Notes: generated by a model from the sequence alone, not told the origin. A stretch of DNA of 5,806 bases from Clostridiales bacterium (GCA_015655565.1 JAATEU010000075.1:1-5806), one strand, 5' to 3'. Counted from the first letter of the stretch, positions 1 through 5,129 are shown. Numbers and translations: made by a program.

Positions 1-611
1 ATGACTTTAATATTTTTATATATGGTTCCCCGCTCAATGTTATCGTCCAATATTCCGTGAATATAATAGCCCCATTGGGGATTCACCAGGATTCTGTCGA
101 TATATGCTTCAGCAGCCCGGCTGTAACCTACCAGGACAATATGCTTCAGATTATATCCCTTTCTTCTGGCCGCCTTTAAGGAATAAGATAAAGTGCCGCG
201 GAAAATGGTATCAAGTACTACGTTCATGATGAAAAATATAAATATCATGATACGGGAATAATCACTTTCTTTTACTGCATACAAAATAAAAGTGAAATAA
301 AAGGTACCGAAAAAATTGGCCTTAACAATATTCCATAAACCGACGCGCCTGCTTTGGTCCCGCTTTGGTGCATATAAATTACACAAATAGTATATAATTA
401 AATAACCCGGAATTAAAAAGATTAGTATTTTCGAATATTCCGATAATGTATAAAAACGGACAAAGGGATCGGGCCTGAGCAGGAGTCTCAACGGACTATA
501 AAACCGTAAATAATATGAAATGACGTAAGATAGCGCCAATAAACATCCGTCAACTATTACATGTATTCTATTGAGTATTTTTTGATTATCTTTTATCATA
601 ATTATCACCAT
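1..611 (-). CDS. Polyprenyl-phosphate sugar phosphotransferase (undecaprenyl-phosphate glucose phosphotransferase type), N-terminal part
   Basis: Translating the minus strand from ATG 611-609 gives 203 codons with no stop, leaving through the left edge; family members are usually about 450-470 residues, so the catalytic sugar-transferase domain lies outside. Four hydrophobic segments are visible at about residues 16-36, 61-79, 94-113 and 118-138. A Rossmann-like region follows, containing HIVLVGYSRAAEAY (157-170), NPQWGYYIHGILDDN (177-191) and YKNIKV at the edge. This order (four N-terminal helices, then a CoA-binding-like domain) is that of the membrane enzymes that transfer a sugar phosphate from a UDP-sugar to undecaprenyl phosphate, the first step of capsule, exopolysaccharide or glycan synthesis. 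The start is supported weakly by AGAGAG (minus strand, 630-625), 13 nt upstream. ATG 599-597 (residue 5) is an alternative. Family is confident; the exact sugar cannot be told from this part. Confidence 0.85.
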   Translation of the reverse strand, partial: MVIIMIKDNQKILNRIHVIVDGCLLALSYVISYYLRFYSPLRLLLRPDPFVRFYTLSEYSKILIFLIPGYLIIYYLCNLYAPKRDQSRRVGLWNIVKANFFGTFYFTFILYAVKESDYSRIMIFIFFIMNVVLDTIFRGTLSYSLKAARRKGYNLKHIVLVGYSRAAEAYIDRILVNPQWGYYIHGILDDNIERGTIYKNIKV

Positions 612-675
612 GGCCGAAAAAAGGCTCTCTTTACATATGGAATCTTTTTAAGTATTGTCACAAAGCATCACTAAT

Positions 676-704
676 ATAATACATGATTCAATGCTAATCC
701 ACAA
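676..704 (-). promoter_or_regulatory. Putative sigma-A promoter of the sugar phosphotransferase
   Basis: On the minus strand TTGTGG (704-699) and TATTAT (681-676) are separated by 17 nt. The -10 matches the consensus at five of six positions, the -35 at three. Transcription would begin near 669 and give a leader of about 58 nt before ATG 611. The position fits, but AT-rich DNA yields such matches by chance. Confidence 0.35.
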
Positions 705-710
705 TATATA

Positions 711-748
711 AATTCTTAATATTTGTAGGATTAATCTTAAGAATTAAG
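711..748. repeat. Inverted repeat in the divergent intergenic region, possible operator
   Basis: AATTCTTAA (711-719) and TTAAGAATT (737-745) form a perfect 9-bp inverted repeat around a 17-nt centre. The hexamer TCTTAA recurs at 714 and 735, exactly 21 bp (two helical turns) apart, and a smaller dyad CTTAA-gaa-TTAAG lies at 736-748. The centre holds the palindrome GATTAATC (729-736). It sits between the divergent genes, upstream of the putative minus-strand -35 (699-704). There is no T-run after it, so an operator or chance AT-rich symmetry is more likely than a terminator. Confidence 0.35.
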
Positions 749-770
749 CAATTGTTTTCAAGGAAACCGT

Positions 771-860
771 ATGAAAAGAGATTGCAAAAGACAGCTGCCG
801 GTTAGTTACGGAATGAATTACATGAAAAGAAAATTTTTTTATTTTTATTTCACAAACTAA
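771..860 (+). CDS. Doubtful 29-codon small ORF
   Basis: ATG 771 to TAA 858-860 encodes 29 residues, starting MKRDCKRQLP and ending with an aromatic-rich FFYFYFTN tail. AAGGA (760-764) lies 6 nt before the ATG, a good ribosome binding site. The peptide is basic at the front and hydrophobic at the end. I recognise no family. No promoter is obvious upstream, and the 3' end overlaps the T-rich tract and direct repeats that look like the promoter region of the protease gene. It may be chance; reported because the ribosome binding site is well placed. Confidence 0.15.
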   Translation: MKRDCKRQLPVSYGMNYMKRKFFYFYFTN

Positions 861-880
861 ACACAAAGTACTGTTACAAT
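851..880 (+). promoter_or_regulatory. Putative extended -10 promoter with tandem direct repeat upstream of the HtrA gene
   Basis: TACAAT (875-880) is preceded by TGT (872-874), an extended -10 (TGn). No normally spaced -35 exists; TTCACA (849-854) matches TTGACA at five of six positions but is 20 nt away. Just upstream, CACAAACTA (851-859) and CACAAAGTA (862-870) form a tandem direct repeat with an 11-bp period, the spacing at which OmpR-family response regulators usually bind. A T-rich tract (833-850) precedes it. Transcription would start near 887, leaving a leader of about 110 nt. A weak -35 plus a repeat suggests activator-dependent control of the protease gene; this is inference. Confidence 0.45.
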
Positions 881-981
881 ATAGACATAAAATTAAAGAA
901 TAAGTTGAAAAACTTGATATAAGTGACAGGGTATTTTCCTAAGGACGTCTTTTAAAGAGCTTTGGGTATATTCAGATGTAG

Positions 982-988
982 AAAGGAG
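982..988 (+). promoter_or_regulatory. Ribosome binding site that fixes the HtrA start at ATG 997
   Basis: AAAGGAG (982-988) ends 8 nt before ATG 997. An in-frame GTG at 988 overlaps this site and so cannot be the start used; the true protein begins MSDELFH. Confidence 0.85.
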
Positions 989-996
989 TGTTATAT

Positions 997-2619
997 ATGT
1001 CAGACGAATTATTTCACGACAATGACAATCAAGTAAACAGTGCTGCTTCAGATGTAAGAAATGACTCGGGTAATGACGATAGTAACGGTAGTATCATAAG
1101 CAATAATATTGATAATAACATTAATAACATCAGTAACCCGGATAGCAATAATCCGGAGGGGCCGGATGGTACAATGAAAAACAATAGTACTTCAACGTAT
1201 AGTTTCTGGGCCGAACAGATTGCAGCTTCATCAGCTAATCAAACGGCTCCGTCTTATGAGAACGGGCCTTATGGCAATGCTTTCGAAAACAATCGGGATT
1301 ACGGACAGGAACGGACTTCCTATAATAACTGTGATAATCATGTATTTGATATTTCCCCGGAAAATAATAAAAAGAAAAAAACTAAAATTCCGGGATTCTT
1401 AAAGAAAACAGTAAAGTTTGTTTTAGGTGCGGTTGTCTTTGGCGTAATTGCAGGTGCATGTTTTATTGGTTTTAATGTAGCATATTATAGAATTAATCCG
1501 GATGCAGCACCGATTTCCATAAGTTTTGGAGATGATACCGGGGCATTTGGAGGCTTTAAGCTAAATATAAACCCGTCCGCAGAAGCAGAACAAAAAATTG
1601 CTTCAACTACCGTATCCCAGGATACCATACAGCAAAAAACGGATATTACCAATGTGGTTGATGCGACCATGCCGTCCATTGTAACCATTACAACAACTTA
1701 CACTCAATCCTATGATTGGTTTGGACAACAGTTTGACCAGGAGAATGAGGGTGGCGGTTCCGGTATTATCGTAGGAAAAAATGACGAGGAACTTCTGATT
1801 GCAACGAATAATCATGTAGTAGAAGGCGCCGATCCCATTAAGATAATGTTTATCGATGGTACGGAAGCGGAAGCTATTATTAAGGGAACGGATGCTGCCG
1901 CCGATCTTGCTGTTATTTCCATTGATTTAAGTACAATTGAACAAGAAACCTTATCTGCCATTAAGGTTGCCGAATTAGGTGATTCGGAATCCGTTAAAGT
2001 CGGCGAGATGGCCATTGCAATCGGTAATGCATTAGGTTATGGACAATCTACGACGGTTGGTTACGTCAGTGCAAAGGACAGGGAAGTACAATTGGAAGAT
2101 AAGACCATGGTTTTATTACAGACGGATGCTGCTATTAATCCGGGCAACAGTGGCGGTGCATTACTGAATATTAAAGGTGAAGTAATAGGCATTAATACGG
2201 TTAAATATGCTTCCAGTGAAGTAGAAGGTATGGGTTTTGCAATTCCTATTTCCAGGGCCCAGCCAATTATAAATGAGCTGATGAACCGTGAAATATTAGC
2301 AGATGATGAAAAGGGATATCTTGGAGTTTACATTGAGGATGTAACGGAAGATATTTCTAATACCTATAGCTGGCCTGTAGGAGTATATGTTACATCTGCT
2401 GTTAAGGATGGCAGCGCCGATAAAGCAGGTATCATAGCAGGAGATATCATTACCAAGGTAAATGATACTGAAATTACAGCCGGTACACAGCTTAGGGAAA
2501 AAGTCACTTCCTACCGTGCCGGAACGGATGTTACCATTACGGTTATGAGAAGCTCGAATGGTAAATTTGTAGAAAAGGAAATTGTTGTGCAGCTTGGAAA
2601 TAATCCGGAAACAGAGTAG
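997..2619 (+). CDS. htrA: Membrane-anchored HtrA/DegP-family serine protease (trypsin-like plus PDZ)
   Basis: 540-residue protease likely to degrade or refold misfolded proteins on the outer face of the membrane. Residues 1-124 are polar, rich in Asn, Asp and Ser. A basic stretch (KKKK, 125-128) precedes one transmembrane helix at about 141-163, giving an N-in, protease-out topology with no cleavable signal. The chymotrypsin-fold domain covers about 215-430, with catalytic His273 (TNNHVVEGA), Asp303 (AADLAVI) and Ser385 (NPGNSGGAL), so all three triad residues are present. GYGQSTTVGYVSA and GMGFAIP are further HtrA hallmarks. A single PDZ domain spans about 440-535, including GYLGVYIEDV and the carboxylate-loop region near AGIIAGDIITKVND. 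One PDZ and a membrane anchor fit the Gram-positive HtrA/DegS-like layout. The long cytoplasmic tail, with an aromatic island YSFWAEQ (68-74), is unusual. The gene is apparently monocistronic, with its own promoter candidate and a terminator right behind it. Confidence 0.95.
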   Translation: MSDELFHDNDNQVNSAASDVRNDSGNDDSNGSIISNNIDNNINNISNPDSNNPEGPDGTMKNNSTSTYSFWAEQIAASSANQTAPSYENGPYGNAFENNRDYGQERTSYNNCDNHVFDISPENNKKKKTKIPGFLKKTVKFVLGAVVFGVIAGACFIGFNVAYYRINPDAAPISISFGDDTGAFGGFKLNINPSAEAEQKIASTTVSQDTIQQKTDITNVVDATMPSIVTITTTYTQSYDWFGQQFDQENEGGGSGIIVGKNDEELLIATNNHVVEGADPIKIMFIDGTEAEAIIKGTDAAADLAVISIDLSTIEQETLSAIKVAELGDSESVKVGEMAIAIGNALGYGQSTTVGYVSAKDREVQLEDKTMVLLQTDAAINPGNSGGALLNIKGEVIGINTVKYASSEVEGMGFAIPISRAQPIINELMNREILADDEKGYLGVYIEDVTEDISNTYSWPVGVYVTSAVKDGSADKAGIIAGDIITKVNDTEITAGTQLREKVTSYRAGTDVTITVMRSSNGKFVEKEIVVQLGNNPETE

Positions 2620-2660
2620 AATTAAATTTGATAATAAAGGTAAACCAATTTTGATTTGGA

Positions 2661-2736
2661 AACCGGGGATTGCTTTCCAAATGGAAGGGGCACTGTCCAC
2701 TGCCCTTTCTGTTTGGATACAGTTCCCGGTTATTTT
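2661..2736 (+). terminator. Long two-tier hairpin terminator after the HtrA gene
   Basis: AACCGGGGAT (2661-2670) pairs with 2722-2731 (10 bp including two G-U). A small internal loop follows (2671-2675 against 2718-2721). Then 2676-2692 pairs with 2701-2717 (17 bp with three G-U or U-G pairs), closing an 8-nt loop (2693-2700). ATTTT (2732-2736) follows. It starts 42 nt after the stop codon. The stem is much longer than a typical intrinsic terminator and the T-run is short, so a stable 3' end or RNA-processing structure is an alternative. Confidence 0.7.
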
Positions 2737-2746
2737 AAAGTTACAT

Positions 2747-2769
2747 AATTTTTATTATTAATAAAAATT
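2747..2769. repeat. AT-only inverted repeat upstream of the ClpX promoter
   Basis: AATTTTTATT (2747-2756) and AATAAAAATT (2760-2769) are perfect complements around a 3-nt centre. It contains no G or C and lies 15 bp upstream of the putative -35, where an UP-like element or bent DNA could act. Low-complexity symmetry by chance is quite possible. Confidence 0.3.
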
Positions 2770-2783
2770 TTAAGTTTATACTA

Positions 2784-2812
2784 TTGTATACACGCAAGGT
2801 GTACGATATAAT
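2784..2812 (+). promoter_or_regulatory. Strong sigma-A-type promoter for the ClpX-like gene
   Basis: TTGTAT (2784-2789) and a perfect TATAAT (2807-2812) are separated by exactly 17 nt. Transcription would begin near 2819, giving a structured leader of about 190 nt. The spacer carries a small dyad, TACAC-gcaag-GTGTA (2789-2803), that could be a repressor site. Confidence 0.7.
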
Positions 2813-2830
2813 GATATTCATGTATTAATT

Positions 2831-2867
2831 GTAACTATTCGGTCGGTACCGGCTGATAGTTACTTTT
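2831..2867 (+). terminator. Terminator-like hairpin in the ClpX leader (possible attenuator)
   Basis: GTAACTAT (2831-2838) pairs perfectly with ATAGTTAC (2856-2863). After a bulged T the stem continues with CGGTCGG against CCGGCTG (two G-U pairs), ending in a tight GTAC loop. TTTT follows at 2864-2867. It begins about 12 nt after the predicted transcription start. That is too early to serve an upstream gene, which already has its own terminator at 2661-2736, so premature termination or RNA stability control is the likely role. The T-run is short, so termination efficiency is uncertain. Confidence 0.5.
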
Positions 2868-2875
2868 GATATGCA

Positions 2876-2903
2876 CAAAACAAGTAAAGTTGGACTTGTT
2901 TTG
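2876..2903 (+). promoter_or_regulatory. Second perfect hairpin in the ClpX leader
   Basis: CAAAACAAGT (2876-2885) and ACTTGTTTTG (2894-2903) are perfect 10-bp complements around the 8-nt loop 2886-2893. Parts of its 5' arm can instead pair with TTAC and the T-run of the preceding hairpin (2860-2868), so the two structures could be linked by an alternative fold. No known riboswitch consensus or T-box sequence is recognised. Confidence 0.45.
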
Positions 2904-2921
2904 GCGCCGTCGAATCCCGTA

Positions 2922-2933
2922 TTTTCATGAAAA
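2922..2933. promoter_or_regulatory. 12-bp palindrome in the ClpX leader, possible operator
   Basis: TTTTCATGAAAA is a perfect 12-bp palindrome lying 78 bp before the start codon. The half-site resembles the CATGAAAA (821-828) and TATGAAAA (770-777) sequences upstream of the HtrA gene. The binding protein is unknown. Confidence 0.3.
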
Positions 2934-3010
2934 GCGTATAGAAAACAGCTTGCGGTAGACAGCGACTCAATAAGTAGGCCATTGGTTTAAGATAAAGGAG
3001 AGAAAGCTAT

Positions 3011-4471
3011 ATGGATAATGATAAAAATAATAATGATATAGATAGTGTTGACAAAGGCAGTAACGGTTCCGGGGATAAGAATTCAAAAGAGGCAAAGGAT
3101 AAGAATGATTATGAAGCCGTATGTTATATTTGCAGAAGACCTGAAAGCAAGGTTGGGAAGATGATCCGCATTCCGAATAATATCTGCATTTGTTCTGACT
3201 GTATGCAGAAAACCTTTGATACCATTAATAATAATGGGACACCTTACATGGAAATGATGGGATTTCCCCCAAATTTAATGAATCTTAATAATATGCAGAA
3301 TGAGATTCCGAAAAGTCAGAAGTTAAAAAAGAAAAAACCGGAAGAGGAGAAGGAGAAAGAGGATAAAATCCTGGATGTCAAAAATATTCCGTCCCCTCAT
3401 ATAATAAAGGGACAGCTGGATGAATATGTGATAGGACAGGAGCATGCGAAAAAAGTTATATCCGTAGCGGTTTATAATCATTATAAAAGAGTTATGACAA
3501 ATACCATGGATGATATTGAAATTGAAAAATCCAATATGCTTATGATTGGACCCACCGGAAGCGGTAAAACCTATTTGGTGAAAACCCTGGCAAGACTTTT
3601 AAATGTACCTCTGGCTATTACGGATGCTACTTCCCTGACGGAAGCCGGTTATATTGGTGACGATGTGGAAAGCGTTGTGTCTAAATTACTGGCAGCAGCT
3701 GATAATGAGGTGGAAAAAGCAGAACGCGGGATTATTTTCATTGATGAAATAGATAAAATAGCGAAAAAGAAGAATACCAACAACAGGGATGTAAGCGGCG
3801 AATCGGTTCAACAGGGTATGCTGAAGCTTTTAGAGGGCAGTGATATTGAGGTTCCCGTAGGGGCTTCCAGTAAGAATGCTATGGTTCCCATGACTACGGT
3901 TAATACCAGGAATATTTTGTTTATCTGCAGCGGGGCTTTCCCGGAACTGGAAAATATTATAAAATCAAGGCTGAATAAGCAGTCCTCCATTGGATTCAGT
4001 GCTGATTTAAAGGATAAATACGATAATGATCTCAACCTTCTTCAGAAGGTTGCCGTAGAGGATCTTCGGGAATTCGGCATGATTCCGGAATTTATCGGAC
4101 GTCTTCCCATTATATATGCTTTAGAAGGCTTAACGAAAGATATGTTGGTAAAAATTCTGAAAGAGCCCAAAAATGCCATATTAAAACAATATCAGAAGCT
4201 TTTGCGGCTGGATGAAGTTTTATTGGAATTTGATGAAGGAGCACTGGATGCAATAGCTCAGAAAGCTTTGGAAAAAAAGACAGGTGCAAGGGCATTGCGT
4301 GCGATCATTGAAGAATTTATGCTGGATATCATGTATGAGATTCCCAAAGATGAAAATATAGGAAAAGTTATTATTACAAGGAATTATATTGAAAAAAAAG
4401 GTGTGCCTTATATTGAAATGCGGGGAACTTCCCAAAAGACGGCTGTACCTATGCTGGAGCAAAAAAACTAA
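3011..4471 (+). CDS. clpX: ClpX-family AAA+ unfoldase, divergent paralogue with extended N-terminus
   Basis: 486 residues against about 410-430 for ordinary ClpX. It should unfold proteins with ATP and feed them to ClpP in the cytoplasm. AAAGGAG (2994-3000), 10 nt upstream, supports the start. In order: a polar Asn/Asp/Lys-rich leader (1-36); a treble-clef zinc finger with C38, C41, C61, C64; a Lys/Glu-rich linker (100-120) about 37 residues longer than in E. coli ClpX; Walker A GPTGSGKT (180-187); pore loop GYIG (213-216, usually GYVG); Walker B IIFIDE (241-246); RDVSGESVQQ (259-268); ClpP-docking loop IGF (327-329); EFIGR (360-364); and sensor-2 GAR (425-427). Where ClpX normally has RKH, this protein has SKN (287-289), in an ungapped alignment made from memory. 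All ATPase motifs look intact. No clpP or tig is adjacent, unlike the usual clpX locus, so this is probably a second, specialised copy; it could be the only clpX of the genome. Confidence 0.9.
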   Translation: MDNDKNNNDIDSVDKGSNGSGDKNSKEAKDKNDYEAVCYICRRPESKVGKMIRIPNNICICSDCMQKTFDTINNNGTPYMEMMGFPPNLMNLNNMQNEIPKSQKLKKKKPEEEKEKEDKILDVKNIPSPHIIKGQLDEYVIGQEHAKKVISVAVYNHYKRVMTNTMDDIEIEKSNMLMIGPTGSGKTYLVKTLARLLNVPLAITDATSLTEAGYIGDDVESVVSKLLAAADNEVEKAERGIIFIDEIDKIAKKKNTNNRDVSGESVQQGMLKLLEGSDIEVPVGASSKNAMVPMTTVNTRNILFICSGAFPELENIIKSRLNKQSSIGFSADLKDKYDNDLNLLQKVAVEDLREFGMIPEFIGRLPIIYALEGLTKDMLVKILKEPKNAILKQYQKLLRLDEVLLEFDEGALDAIAQKALEKKTGARALRAIIEEFMLDIMYEIPKDENIGKVIITRNYIEKKGVPYIEMRGTSQKTAVPMLEQKN

Positions 4472-4512
4472 AATATTGTGATGATTAATACGGTGCCTTC
4501 AAAACAGTTGAA

Positions 4513-4547
4513 ATTGATAACCAATAATATTGATAACCAATTATAAT
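4513..4547 (+). promoter_or_regulatory. Promoter of the zinc-ribbon gene with two 13-bp direct-repeat operators
   Basis: ATTGATAACCAAT occurs twice, exactly, at 4513-4525 and 4529-4541 (16-bp period). Each copy is a weak dyad, ATTG-N5-CAAT. A perfect TATAAT (4542-4547) follows immediately, with transcription expected near 4554 and the ribosome binding site at 4566. No acceptable -35 exists at 16-18 nt; the repeats cover that place. This suggests a promoter whose use depends on, or is blocked by, a protein bound at the repeats. The regulator is unknown. Confidence 0.5.
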
Positions 4548-4576
4548 GAAGCAAGTATAGTTAGTGAGGAAGGAAT

Positions 4577-4816
4577 ATGTTTTTATTTAAAAAATTAAAA
4601 CGGCAGGCCCCGGTACAGGAAACCGTTCCTGCGGGTAAAAAGGACCGGCTGTTGGGCAATACGGTAAAAACAGAAGAGGAGCCGGAGTATGAAATCGTAG
4701 AGAAGGAAATATTGCCTGAAAAGATGATATGCCCCGATTGCGGCGGGATAACCCTGGCAGGCCTGGAGTTCTGCGACAAATGCGGCGGGGAATTAATCAG
4801 TCATGATAATTTATAA
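4577..4816 (+). CDS. Small zinc-ribbon protein of unknown function
   Basis: 79 residues. A basic start (FKKLKRQ, 4-10) leads into a charged, probably flexible middle rich in Lys and Glu (21-50). A C-terminal zinc ribbon follows, with C52-x2-C55-x10-C66-x2-C69 (CPDCGG and CDKCGG knuckles), which is expected to bind one zinc ion. No transmembrane segment or signal peptide is present. The double purine-rich site GAGGAAGGA (4566-4574) precedes the ATG, AGGA at 4567-4570 being 6 nt away, so translation is well supported. Such short ribbons occur in many clostridia and usually bind nucleic acid or protein, but I recognise no specific family. It starts 105 nt after the ClpX-like gene with no clear terminator between, so it could be partly co-transcribed, although it has its own repeat-flanked promoter. 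Confidence 0.75.
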   Translation: MFLFKKLKRQAPVQETVPAGKKDRLLGNTVKTEEEPEYEIVEKEILPEKMICPDCGGITLAGLEFCDKCGGELISHDNL

Positions 4817-4876
4817 TTTTCCACAGAAGATAAAAGCAGGGCAGATAAAATTTGAATAACCAGTATTTTACTATTA

Positions 4877-4914
4877 AATTTTCAGTTGACAAACATAATT
4901 TACAATAGTAATAT
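4877..4914 (+). promoter_or_regulatory. Sigma-A-type promoter upstream of the transporter gene, with partial CodY-like half-site
   Basis: A perfect TTGACA (4886-4891) is followed after 17 nt by TAATAT (4909-4914). Transcription would start near 4921. Directly before the -35, AATTTTCAG (4877-4885) equals the first nine bases of the CodY box consensus AATTTTCWGAAAATT, but the second half matches poorly (about 10 of 15 in all). CodY control would make sense for a branched-chain amino acid transporter; on sequence alone it is weak. Confidence 0.5.
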
Positions 4915-4927
4915 AGATGCATAAAAA

Positions 4928-4965
4928 AGGCGTTCAGGGATATGGTTTTTTGGACGCCTGGTTTT
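4928..4965. terminator. Bidirectional terminator-like hairpin before the transporter gene
   Basis: AGGCGTTC (4928-4935) pairs with GGACGCCT (4952-4959), 8 bp with one G-U, around a 16-nt loop, followed by GG and TTTT (4962-4965). On the opposite strand the stem is followed directly by six T. It may end transcripts coming from the zinc-ribbon gene. However, it lies only about 7 nt after the predicted start of the promoter at 4886-4914, so it may also act on that transcript. Confidence 0.6.
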
Positions 4966-5113
4966 ATATCTGTATATTTTAATTATATTTGTTAGGGTAT
5001 AAGATGTGGACCAGTACGAATATAGGTTGTTTTCATCATATTACTTTAGCGCATTAATATGAAATAAGTTCAAAGTGTTGCTGCATCTGACTTAATTAAT
5101 TATTAATATATTT
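4966..5113 (+). other. AT-rich leader before the transporter gene
   Basis: No gene or convincing promoter is seen. TATAAG (4998-5003) and TAATAT (5055-5060) are -10-like but lack a properly spaced -35. A 17-codon ORF at 5004-5057 looks accidental. If the promoter at 4886-4914 drives the transporter, this is part of a leader of about 210 nt. Confidence 0.4.
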
Positions 5114-5122
5114 AAAGGGAGG
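5114..5122 (+). promoter_or_regulatory. Strong ribosome binding site of the transporter gene
   Basis: AAAGGGAGG lies 7 nt before ATG 5130, close to perfect complementarity with the 16S rRNA tail, which suggests high expression. Confidence 0.8.
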
Positions 5123-5129
5123 AATTTTT

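Noticed and set aside
988..996. GTG 988 as start of the HtrA gene
   Set aside because: It overlaps the AAAGGAG ribosome binding site; ATG 997 is ideally spaced.
1485..2700. Several minus-strand ORFs of 67-134 codons opposite the HtrA gene
   Set aside because: They lie antisense to a protease with intact family motifs, show no recognisable domain and no convincing ribosome binding site; they are shadows of its codon pattern.
2681..2761. 26-codon ORF inside the terminator hairpin
   Set aside because: No ribosome binding site, and its sequence is explained by the long hairpin.
613..3010. CIRCE (HrcA) or CtsR heat-shock operators upstream of the two quality-control genes
   Set aside because: No TTAGCACTC-N9-GAGTGCTAA and no GGTCAAA tandem repeats were found by eye.
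2819..3010. T-box or known riboswitch in the ClpX leader
   Set aside because: GGTCGGTACCGG recalls part of a T-box antiterminator only superficially; the T-box sequence and specifier structure are absent.
3808..4462. Minus-strand ORFs opposite the ClpX-like gene
   Set aside because: Same reason: fully contained in a well-supported AAA+ gene on the other strand.
4561..4779. 72-codon minus-strand ORF opposite the zinc-ribbon gene
   Set aside because: The plus-strand frame has a zinc-binding motif and a good ribosome binding site; the minus frame has neither.
5004..5057. 17-codon ORF before the transporter gene, considered as an attenuation leader peptide
   Set aside because: AGGG lies 6 nt upstream, but the peptide is not enriched in branched-chain residues and no terminator follows it.
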